A DNA stretch of 64,000 nt, taken from positions 1-64,000 of the forward strand of contig CAWKIF010000065.1 in the NCBI GenBank assembly GCA_963849485.1, written 5' to 3'. The notes beneath the pieces were generated by a model. That model saw only the letters and a list, made by a program, of their open reading frames with translations, ran no database searches and was not told the origin of the DNA. Of this stretch, positions 1 to 7,513 are shown piece by piece; positions within the stretch are counted from its first letter, which is position 1, and each line of letters starts with the position of its first letter. The DNA comes from CAVTWJ01 sp963849485. GTDB lineage: Bacteria > Oederibacteriota > Muellerivitia > Muellerivitales > Muellerivitaceae. Made by a program: the position numbers and the translations under genes.

Positions 1-2
1 AC

Positions 3-683
3 CTACTTCAAGCGTGGTCTTGCTACCACCGCCGTGACCGTGACCGAAAACACATGCACGATCTTGTCCCGGTGCTCGGCCTCCAGGGGAAGGAACTCGA
101 TGGCCCGGAGGGCCAGGCGGGAACCGTCCCTGAAGAAGAAGAAAAGGGCCACGATGGTGAAGACGATCTCCAAGAGGAACCCGGCCAGGTTGCGGACCAC
201 ATAGCTGACCTTGTCCAATACCATGTCCGAAAGGCTTTGCATGAGGTTGGCCATTTCCCTTAATAACCCGGATTCTCCCAGGGGGCTGTCCAACCCCAAG
301 GCCTTGAGGAGGGGGCCGAAATTCCAGTTTTTCAACACGTTCAAGAGCCATTGGCTTTTTTCGTCCCAATGGGCCTCGTGAAGAAAACCGTAGGCCCGGG
401 AAAGCTCGGGGCCCAGGTTCAGGACCACGAAGACTCCGGGAAGGGAAAGGATCATTATCACGAAGAAAGTGGTCAAGAGGGCAGAGAGGTTCACCCGGTT
501 TCCTGTCCATTGGAGGAAACGGGAAAAAACCGGGTAAAAGACCATCACGAGAATGGTGGCCCATACAAACGCGCGCAGGAAAGGCTCCAGGATGGTGAAG
601 AGAAGGCTGAGGAGGAAAATCAGCAGTACGAAAAAAGCCACCACGAAGATGTTTTGGCGTGAAATTTGGAATTGGGGGGCCAT
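3..683 (-). CDS. AI-2E-family transporter (PerM/YdiK-like), C-terminally incomplete
   Basis: An integral membrane protein of the AI-2E/PerM exporter family, whose members export autoinducer-2 or act as Na+/H+ antiporters; the substrate cannot be told here. The N-terminal part shows two closely spaced hydrophobic helices followed by a third, then a long amphipathic loop and another helix, as in the family. The ATG at 683 is preferred over a longer frame because AGGTG lies just upstream. Family members are about 340-370 residues, but this frame stops after about 226, at a TAG 3 bases from the window edge, where the family continues with further membrane helices. The last eight residues do not look like the family, so a frameshift or contig-edge artefact is likely. 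Confidence 0.75.
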   Translation of the reverse strand: MAPQFQISRQNIFVVAFFVLLIFLLSLLFTILEPFLRAFVWATILVMVFYPVFSRFLQWTGNRVNLSALLTTFFVIMILSLPGVFVVLNLGPELSRAYGFLHEAHWDEKSQWLLNVLKNWNFGPLLKALGLDSPLGESGLLREMANLMQSLSDMVLDKVSYVVRNLAGFLLEIVFTIVALFFFFRDGSRLALRAIEFLPLEAEHRDKIVHVFSVTVTAVVARPRLK

Positions 684-869
684 GGTCACCTGTTGATAAT
701 GGGAAAGGGCCCGTTGGGACCCTTTATAGGAGCGATATTCTAACCAAAAAAACCGGCTTCGCTGTAAGAAGAATCGGGAGTCCTGCGGCATTTGCTTGAA
801 AGCATCCTTATAACTATCCTAAATCAGGCAAAAGTTTCAATCCGCCTTTCCACTGAAGGCGGTGTCACG

Positions 870-1186
870 GAAACCGCCAACCTGGGAAACAAACCGGTTA
901 GGTCGTAAACAAAGTGGCCTAGGGTGGTAAACAAATCCGGGAAGCTGGTAAACAAGCCCGGCCAGGGGTGTTAAATAGGCGGGTGTAGGGTGTTAAACAG
1001 CATACGTCCTCCTGTTAAACAAGCCCGGGAAGCTATTAAACAGCCCGGCCAGGGGTGTTAAACAGGCGGGTGTGGGGTGTTAAACAGCATGCGTCTTCCT
1101 GTTAAACAAGCCTGGAAAGCTGTTAAACAGCGCGGCCCCCCTACCGGCACGGACAAATTCCAAAGTTTGTTTAACAGCTTGCCGGG
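870..1186. repeat. Array of 21/22-bp direct repeats with GTTAAACA core (array 1)
   Basis: Eleven direct copies of a G(T)TAAACA core start at about 905, 927, 948, 970, 992, 1014, 1035, 1057, 1079, 1101 and 1122. The spacings are only 21 or 22 bases. Flanks differ from site to site but repeat every fourth site, so 957-1043 and 1044-1130 are two near-identical 87-bp units. A weaker unit precedes them, and one inverted core (GTTTAAC) lies at 1179. Spacing of two helical turns would put every core on the same face of the DNA, as in iterons or transposase end sites. The array ends about 65 bases before the rhodanese gene. Apart from the array, nothing else is seen between 684 and 1250. Confidence 0.9.
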
Positions 1187-1250
1187 TTTGATCGCCATTT
1201 CACCAAATATTTCAACTGACTTTTTTAGGATTAAGGATAATCTTTAATCC

Positions 1251-1895
1251 ATGGCCCGTCCTTCCCATCCCAAAGCTTCCCCTCCCCCCTCTCCTTTTGA
1301 GGCTTATTTTTGGCTCCGAACCTTCAGGGAGGCCGGGTACATCCTGTTTTTTTCATGCGCCTTTGCCCTGATCTTTAATGCCTTTTACAACGACGGGATC
1401 GAGCTGAAATACAAGGAACCCAAAAAAATCTATTTGATGGATTTTTTGAAGGCCCAAAAGGAATCCCAGGCCCAGGGGGCCAAGCCTATGCCGGGCACCC
1501 AAGGTTCCCGGGCACCGTCTAAATCAAAAGCCTCCGCCCTACCCGACGATACCATCCCCCGAATCAGCCTTGCCGGGGCCAAGTTGAGGTTCGACCAGAA
1601 AAAATCGGCCTTTCTGGATGCCCGTAAACCGGAGGAATACCAGGCGGGGCATATCTCGGGGGCCCACAATCTGTATTCCGAGGAAATCGACCAGTATGCC
1701 CCCCAGGTGCTTCCCCTCCTGCCTGACAAGAAACAGGATATTGTTTGCTATTGCCACGGGGGGGATTGCGACATGGCCCTGCGGGTGGCTCATTTCCTCG
1801 TTGAACAGGGTTATAGCCGCGTGGAGGTCTACCAGGGTGGCTGGCCGGAATGGGCAAGGGCGGGAAACCCGAAAACCATGGGGGTGAACCCGTGA
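1251..1895 (+). CDS. Membrane-anchored rhodanese-domain protein
   Basis: A single N-terminal membrane helix (about residues 27-45) is followed by a Pro/Lys-rich spacer and a rhodanese-like domain (about 105-205). The domain has the LDARKPEEY and HISGAHN motifs of the fold. The active-site loop CYCHGGDCDMA offers Cys168 as the likely catalytic cysteine, with Cys166 and Cys173 nearby. Single-domain rhodaneses move sulfane sulfur or act as redox or arsenate-type enzymes; the substrate is not evident. It overlaps the next membrane gene by four bases (GTGA), so the two are probably translated together. The domain should face the periplasm if the helix acts as an uncleaved signal anchor. Confidence 0.85.
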   Translation: MARPSHPKASPPPSPFEAYFWLRTFREAGYILFFSCAFALIFNAFYNDGIELKYKEPKKIYLMDFLKAQKESQAQGAKPMPGTQGSRAPSKSKASALPDDTIPRISLAGAKLRFDQKKSAFLDARKPEEYQAGHISGAHNLYSEEIDQYAPQVLPLLPDKKQDIVCYCHGGDCDMALRVAHFLVEQGYSRVEVYQGGWPEWARAGNPKTMGVNP

Positions 1896-2461
1896 TTTTC
1901 GACAAGATCATGAGTGACCCGGGCTTGACCACCCTATGTCTCGTCCTTTTGGGGCTTTGGGCCTGGGTCCAGTCCCACCCTTCGAAAGGGCCCTTGGATT
2001 CCAAAAAGGCCTTGATGACCTTCTTTCGAATATTTTGCGGGTTCCTTCTTGTTTACTCCACTCGAGACAAGCTTTTGGACACCGCCCATTTCATGGGCGA
2101 AGTGGACGATTACCATTTTCTTCCCGCCCAGCTGGTGCCCCTGGCGGCGGTCGTGATTCCCTGGATCGAGTTTTTCGCCGGGGCGGCCCTGATGCTGGGG
2201 GTCGGCTGGCGGGGCGGGGCGGTCATCTTTTGCGGCTTGATGGTGATCTATTCGGACGCCATCAGCTGGGCCTTCGTGAGGGGGCTGGAAATCGGCTGCG
2301 GCTGCGGCTTGGCGGACCCTTCGGAAAAAATCACCTGGCTGACAGTAGCCCGGGACCTGCTTTTTCTGATCCTCGGGTTGGCGATGCTTTTCGCGCCCTC
2401 CACCTATCTTTCCTTCGGAACAAGGGTATCGGCCGATCTCCCGCGAAAAAAATCCAAGTAA
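1892..2461 (+). CDS. MauE/DoxX-like membrane protein
   Basis: About 189 residues with four predicted membrane helices, resembling the MauE/DoxX superfamily. The pattern of a helix pair, a PWIEFFAG segment and a cysteine pair in IGCGCGLADP matches MauE-like proteins, which support disulfide or redox maturation of periplasmic partners. I chose the GTG at 1892 because it overlaps the rhodanese stop codon and has GGGGTGAA upstream; an ATG at 1850 would add 14 residues that overlap the previous gene. Coupling to a rhodanese suggests a shared thiol or sulfur role, but this is inference. Confidence 0.75.
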   Translation: MIFDKIMSDPGLTTLCLVLLGLWAWVQSHPSKGPLDSKKALMTFFRIFCGFLLVYSTRDKLLDTAHFMGEVDDYHFLPAQLVPLAAVVIPWIEFFAGAALMLGVGWRGGAVIFCGLMVIYSDAISWAFVRGLEIGCGCGLADPSEKITWLTVARDLLFLILGLAMLFAPSTYLSFGTRVSADLPRKKSK

Positions 2462-2517
2462 GATTTTCTTTATCCAGGAATCCTTCCGGCTTAGGATCCG
2501 CCGACCCAGGATTGGCT

Positions 2518-3960
2518 TTATTCGAATTCCTTGAGGATCGACTGGGCCCTTTCCTTTTCCAGGGGCGTGATATCGGCGCGTTGGGTGTAATCTTCCAGAA
2601 TCTTTTTACCCTCTTGCGTATTTCCGCTTTGGCTTAAGGCCAGGGCCAGGTTGAGGGTGAGGGAAAAGGAAAGGGGCCCGGGTTCCGACTGGAGAAGCTT
2701 GATCAATTCTTTCCGGCGGCCCCTCCGGCCCAACTCGGAACTGTAATAAAGAAGCACCTCCTCATTATGGGGCGACCGGCGCAGGGCGGTTTTCAAGGTT
2801 TTCTCCGCTTCCTTCCATTGGTCCTTTTCCGCCTGGGCCTGGGCGATCACCAGAAGAGGGGTGTATAAATGGGGGTGTTCCTTGGCCAGGGCTTCCAACC
2901 ATTCGACCCCCTCTTCCCAGCGGTCGGTCTCCCGAAAAAAATAAAACAATTGCTTCAGGATTTCGAGGCGGCCCGGGTCCAGCTTCACCGCCGTTTGGAT
3001 TTCCTCCCAGGCCAAGTCGGTCTCATCCTGCGCCAAATAGGCCTTGAAAAGGTGGAGATGTCCCATGGAAGAGCCGGAATGGTCGTCCAAATACTCGCAA
3101 AGCAGTTTCTCGGAATCCGCGAACCTTCCCGCTTGCAAATAGGCGATACCCTGCCCCAGGCGCAGGTCCTCCGGAGGATGGGGGGAAGTCGCGGCCTTCT
3201 CAAAACAGGCCAAGGCCAGGTCGAGAAGGGAATCGCTTAAAAGCCGCCAACCCAAGCCCATGAGCCGGTCGGCCTGGGTCTCCTTTTGGAGGAGTTCCCG
3301 CATTTTTTTCTCGTAATCGGCGCGTTTGACGAAAAGGGCGGTTTCCTCGCCCTTTTTATCCTTTCCCTCCAGGATAAATAGTTCCCCCATTTGGATGAGC
3401 TGTTCCACGATGAAATGGTCCCCGGGTAGGAGCCGCAGGGCCTCCCAGAAGGCTTCCGAGGCCCGCACTTTTTCGCCCAGGGCCAGGTAAGAGCGCCCCA
3501 AGTTGCTGTGGATCCAACCCGCTTCGGGGGCCATCCGTAAGGCCTGCTTATAGAAGGAAACGGATTTTTCCAATTCCCCCGTCATCCGGAAGCAATAGCC
3601 CAATTGAAAACAAGTCAAGGGGCACTCCGGGTCGATGTCCAAGACTTCCACCAATTTGGGGATGGCTTCCGCCACCCGTCCCGAGGCGAAATAGGGATTG
3701 ACCTCCATCAACTTGGGCCACTTACGGACGAAAAGCTGAAAAAGGTAGGCCCCCGGGATTTGGGGAGCGGCCTCCAGTAAGGCCTCCATCGCCCCCACCC
3801 CATCGTTAAAATCATAGCCTTTTTCCTTGGCTTTTACTTCTTTGTGGATCCAAACGGGGACATGGGTAGGCAAGTGGTGGAACTGGGCCAGAGCCGTGGG
3901 GATGGTGATGAAGGTGATCTCGGGCGGGAGATGCTCGAAAGGCTTGGGTTTTTGGGTCAA
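2518..3960 (-). CDS. TPR-repeat protein
   Basis: A 480-residue soluble protein made largely of tetratricopeptide repeats. Clear repeats occur in the first third (PECPLTCFQLGYCFRMTG, then GWIHSNLGRSYLALGEK) and throughout the C-terminal half. TPR solenoids mediate protein-protein contacts, so no enzymatic role can be assigned. The start is a TTG at 3960 with GAGGA six bases upstream. It is transcribed alone, convergent with the MauE-like gene and divergent from the glycoside hydrolase. Confidence 0.8.
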   Translation of the reverse strand: MTQKPKPFEHLPPEITFITIPTALAQFHHLPTHVPVWIHKEVKAKEKGYDFNDGVGAMEALLEAAPQIPGAYLFQLFVRKWPKLMEVNPYFASGRVAEAIPKLVEVLDIDPECPLTCFQLGYCFRMTGELEKSVSFYKQALRMAPEAGWIHSNLGRSYLALGEKVRASEAFWEALRLLPGDHFIVEQLIQMGELFILEGKDKKGEETALFVKRADYEKKMRELLQKETQADRLMGLGWRLLSDSLLDLALACFEKAATSPHPPEDLRLGQGIAYLQAGRFADSEKLLCEYLDDHSGSSMGHLHLFKAYLAQDETDLAWEEIQTAVKLDPGRLEILKQLFYFFRETDRWEEGVEWLEALAKEHPHLYTPLLVIAQAQAEKDQWKEAEKTLKTALRRSPHNEEVLLYYSSELGRRGRRKELIKLLQSEPGPLSFSLTLNLALALSQSGNTQEGKKILEDYTQRADITPLEKERAQSILKEFE

Positions 3961-4084
3961 GAAGTCCTCGTTTAACCAATCTAATAGGTAGAACGGCCCT
4001 GGGTTAAAAATTTTCCCAAAGGGAAAGTCTTTTTATTCTAGCATGTCCTCTGGTTAGGGTCTCAATCCACGGAGGTAAGTTTCT

Positions 4085-6490
4085 ATGAGGATATTATTTA
4101 AAAGTTTTTCCAAACTATTGCTGGTTCTCGCTCTTTCCATACCCGCCTTTTTAAGGGCCGCCGATGACCTTTGGAAAGTGGACGATTTCGAGTCAGGCAA
4201 TCCCTCCACTGGAACCTCCTGGTGGGCGGGTTGCGATAACAACCATTTAGGAACCGCCCTTTCTCCCATCCCATTTATCCCTGATAAAGCCGGTTCACTT
4301 TTATCCCCGGGCCATTGCGCCCACATCTGGGGCCACTATGGGAAGAACCAGGCCCCCTGGCCCTATGCCCAGCTTTCCCTGGCCCTCGACGCCTCCAACG
4401 GAGCTTTTTCCCTGCTTCCTTTTAAGGCCATCCGCTTTTACGCCAAGGGAGACGGAAAGGTCTACAAGGTGGTGATCCAAAAGGCCTCGGTGAGCGACTA
4501 CGGCGACTATGAGTTCACCTTCACCGCACCCGCCACCTGGACCCTGGTGGAGGCGCCCTTCAAGGCCTTCGCCCAGCCTTCCTGGGCCAAAATGGTGGCG
4601 CCTGGTTTCGCCGACGCCACGGTATTGAAATACTGCCCCACGGTCAACGAGGCTGATTTTGACCTCTCGGTGGACGATATCGCTTTCGTGAAGGACCCCG
4701 AGGCCAAAGCCGTGATTCCTATCGTTCCAGGGGCCGGCATCACTGAGCTTTCCTTAAAGGTATTAGAGGGAAAAAAAGATAGTTTTCAGACCCTCAACCT
4801 GGCTCCTAACGCCAACCGAAATTTACAGGACGATCCCCCGGGCACGGGTTGGACGGGCCAGGGAACCAACAGTGTTTATGAAATGCCCCTTGGAATACAT
4901 ATTTTCAACGGCATTCCCTTTGACATTTCCAGTTTACCCAAAGCCCAATGCCTGGTTCTGCGGGGGCAAAACAACCCGGCCTTTCCCTCCCAAGCTGATA
5001 TTACGGTGGGGTCGAAAGCCTCGGCCCTTTACTTTCTTCAAGGAGCGGCTTGGGCCGCCCCTAAAGTTGGAAGCTACCAGGTCGTTTATAACGATGGCAC
5101 CCGTGAAGAGATCACCCTGCGCAACAACAAGGAGGTGTTCGACTGGTGGACCCCCGGCACCAGCCCCGTGGCCCGCATCGGTTGGACCGGTTCTAATCCT
5201 CAGAAAGACCCGGTGGGGCTCACTCTTCTCTGTTGGCCCAACCCCCATCCCGAAAAAACCATCACTAAGATCACCGCGACCACGCCTGGGGATGCTTCCT
5301 TCCTGATGCTAGCCGGACTCACAATAGGAAAGGAAGGAGCCTACCTGCCAAAGATCCAACCCAAGGTCTATGACACGAAGGATTGGTTCAAAGCCCTGCC
5401 GGTGGATGTGAAGCAGCGCCAGGGCACCGCCCTGGACATGAGCGGCCTTTTGGATGCCCCCGCTGGCAAGCACGGCAAACTGGGAACCAAGGACGGGAAT
5501 TTCTTATTCTCAGACGGTACTCCCGCCCGCTTTTGGGGGGTCAACCTGGTGGCTTCCTCCAATTTCCCCACCCATGAGCAGGCCGATTGGCTGGCGCAAA
5601 CCCTTTCCCAGATGGGCGTCAACATGACCCGCCATCACCACATGGACGCGCCCTGGACCAACCGGAACATCTTCGGTAACAAGGCTGATACCCTTTCCTT
5701 GGACCCCGAGTCGCTGGACCGGTTCGATTACCTGGTGGCCCAGCTGCAAAAGAAGGGGATCTACCAGTATTTTGACCTGATCGTGCACCGCCAGCCGCTG
5801 GTCGCCGATGGGGTGCCGGACCCGGAGAAGGTCCCCCGGGGCTACAAAATCGAGGGTGAATTTGACCCTACCTTGATCAAGCTGGAACAGGGATATATCC
5901 AACAGCTCCTGTCCCACAAAAACCCCTATACCGGAAAAACCTACGCCGAGGACCCTGCGGTTTGCCTTATGGAAGTCATGAACGAGGACAGTCTCTTTTA
6001 CCGGGAGGGGGATGCGGGCGAATACGGTATTCCTTCCCCCACCTACCGCCAGGAATTTAACTCCCTCTTTAACCAATGGCTGGTTTCCCATTACAAGAAT
6101 CGTAAGACTCTGGAAAAACGCTGGACCCCGGGAAAGGATGAGGCGGGATTGAAGGGGCTCCAGGAGGGGGAAGACCCGAAAAAGGGCACCGTGGAAGTTA
6201 TTTCCAACTGGCGAAACGGGGACCGGAAGGCCTATAGCCGGGCGCGCCAGCTGGATACTTTCCGGTTCTACTACGACACCCAACTGGGTTTTTACCGCAC
6301 CCAAAGGGATTTCGTGAGAAGCCTGGGGGGCGTGGCCCTGATCACCGGAAGCAACCATTGGACGGACATCCCCGCCGATCTTTTCGCCAACGCCCAGATG
6401 GACTACATCGACCGGCACAATTACTGGGCCAACCCCGAGGGCGGGTGGGGCTACAGCCCCGACGTGACTTTCGACCCCATTCCATGCTGA
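4085..6490 (+). CDS. Secreted clan GH-A glycoside hydrolase, N-terminal fragment (frameshifted)
   Basis: Main part of a roughly 1118-residue secreted glycosidase whose full extent is 4085-7442. A signal peptide (residues 1-25) precedes a CIA30/CBM11-like beta-sandwich (about 26-205), a second beta-rich region, and a TIM-barrel domain starting near SDGTPARFWGVNL. Glu634 in EVMNEDS fits the acid/base of clan GH-A. The frame stops at 6490, but the next reading frame continues the domain without a gap. Adding one C to the run at 6476-6479 restores the frame. The fragment lacks the nucleophile and would be inactive alone. GGAGG nine bases upstream supports the ATG at 4085. The substrate family is not certain (GH5-like or a relative). 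Confidence 0.8.
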   Translation: MRILFKSFSKLLLVLALSIPAFLRAADDLWKVDDFESGNPSTGTSWWAGCDNNHLGTALSPIPFIPDKAGSLLSPGHCAHIWGHYGKNQAPWPYAQLSLALDASNGAFSLLPFKAIRFYAKGDGKVYKVVIQKASVSDYGDYEFTFTAPATWTLVEAPFKAFAQPSWAKMVAPGFADATVLKYCPTVNEADFDLSVDDIAFVKDPEAKAVIPIVPGAGITELSLKVLEGKKDSFQTLNLAPNANRNLQDDPPGTGWTGQGTNSVYEMPLGIHIFNGIPFDISSLPKAQCLVLRGQNNPAFPSQADITVGSKASALYFLQGAAWAAPKVGSYQVVYNDGTREEITLRNNKEVFDWWTPGTSPVARIGWTGSNPQKDPVGLTLLCWPNPHPEKTITKITATTPGDASFLMLAGLTIGKEGAYLPKIQPKVYDTKDWFKALPVDVKQRQGTALDMSGLLDAPAGKHGKLGTKDGNFLFSDGTPARFWGVNLVASSNFPTHEQADWLAQTLSQMGVNMTRHHHMDAPWTNRNIFGNKADTLSLDPESLDRFDYLVAQLQKKGIYQYFDLIVHRQPLVADGVPDPEKVPRGYKIEGEFDPTLIKLEQGYIQQLLSHKNPYTGKTYAEDPAVCLMEVMNEDSLFYREGDAGEYGIPSPTYRQEFNSLFNQWLVSHYKNRKTLEKRWTPGKDEAGLKGLQEGEDPKKGTVEVISNWRNGDRKAYSRARQLDTFRFYYDTQLGFYRTQRDFVRSLGGVALITGSNHWTDIPADLFANAQMDYIDRHNYWANPEGGWGYSPDVTFDPIPC

Positions 6491-7074
6491 AGGACCCCCA
6501 GGGCAACCTGATGAACCCCCTGGGGCTTAAGAGGGTCTTGGGGATGCCCTACATTGTCACCGAGTGGCAGTCCGCCGCCCCCAACGACTACCGGGAGGAG
6601 GCGGAGTTGGCCATGGCGGGGGCCTGCGACCTGCAGGGCTGGAGCGCGCTGGAATTTGCCTTCAGCCACAGCGACAGCTTCGAGGGGGCGCTGGACAACA
6701 ACTTCAACGTGGACAACCAGCCCGCCCAGAGGGCGCTTTGGCCGGCCACGGCCCTTCTTTTTCACCGGCAGGATGTGAAAGAGTCGAGCGCCGAGGCCTT
6801 CCAGGCCTTGACGGACGACCAGGCCCTCGACCCGGATTCCACCTACAGCCTCTCCCCCCTGCTTACCTGGACCCGCAAGACGGGGGTGAAGTTTACCGGC
6901 GATTCCGCCCTGCCCGCCGATTTCGCGGCCTTGACCTATGGGGTGGAGAAAACCAAAAAGGTGAAAAGCCAGACGGGAGAGATTACCTATGATTACGGGA
7001 GGGGTCTGTTGATCGTGGATTCCCCCGGACCCAGGGGTTCTCGGGCTTCCCGGCGGGCGCCCCCCTCACCTTGA
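6484..7074 (+). CDS. Glycoside hydrolase, middle fragment (frameshifted)
   Basis: Continuation of the hydrolase in the +1 frame. It holds the YIVTEWQSAAPND segment, whose Glu (about residue 827 of the repaired protein) matches the GH-A nucleophile after a beta-strand. The ATG at 6484 is only an accidental internal start. The frame ends at 7074 with residues that do not resemble the family. One extra C in the run at 7027-7031 restores a DSPRTQGF-type continuation into the next fragment. Confidence 0.75.
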   Translation: MLKDPQGNLMNPLGLKRVLGMPYIVTEWQSAAPNDYREEAELAMAGACDLQGWSALEFAFSHSDSFEGALDNNFNVDNQPAQRALWPATALLFHRQDVKESSAEAFQALTDDQALDPDSTYSLSPLLTWTRKTGVKFTGDSALPADFAALTYGVEKTKKVKSQTGEITYDYGRGLLIVDSPGPRGSRASRRAPPSP

Positions 7075-7442
7075 GCGCAGTGCGCATCGACTTGAAGAAT
7101 GATTACGGACTGGTCCTGGTGCAAAGCCTGGAGAATAAACCCCTGGCCGAGTCCAACCGTCTGCTCGTCACGGCCGTGGGCAACGCCATCAACACGGGCA
7201 TGGAAACCGTGCCCGCCGGGAACCGTCTAAAAGACCCGGGTCATGAACCGGTCTTGGTGGAGTCCATGAGGGGAACAGTGACGGTGCTTCAACTTAAGGG
7301 TGACCTGTCTAAAGTGAAGGTCTACGCGCTGGACGAATCCGGGACGAGGGCCAGGGTAATCCCTTTCAGCCTGGAGAATAAAAATTTGGTTTTTGAGATG
7401 AAGCCCGAATTCCAATCCTTGAATTATGAAATTAGCCGTTAA
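7071..7442 (+). CDS. Glycoside hydrolase, C-terminal fragment (frameshifted)
   Basis: C-terminal beta-sandwich region of the same hydrolase: a strand-rich 120-residue segment with LVLVQSLENKPLAESNRLLV and LKGDLSKVKVYALDESG, as in the domains that follow the catalytic barrel of large GH-A enzymes. Its own start is probably not used if the break is a sequencing error. It ends at 7442; the 71 bases to the next gene, transcribed towards it, hold no clear terminator. Confidence 0.7.
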   Translation: MSAVRIDLKNDYGLVLVQSLENKPLAESNRLLVTAVGNAINTGMETVPAGNRLKDPGHEPVLVESMRGTVTVLQLKGDLSKVKVYALDESGTRARVIPFSLENKNLVFEMKPEFQSLNYEISR

Positions 7443-7513
7443 AAATATTTTATCGAGCTAAAAAGTGGGACGGGTAAGGGGAGAGGCGGGAGTGCGGCCG
7501 ATTTTGACCTGAT

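Noticed and set aside
870..1186. CRISPR array
   Set aside because: Spacing is only 21-22 bases, flanks are repetitive rather than unique spacers, and no cas genes are present. The same applies to array 2.
5510..6418. 302-codon minus-strand frame inside the glycoside hydrolase
   Set aside because: Shadow of the GC-rich coding strand; no family pattern and no start site.
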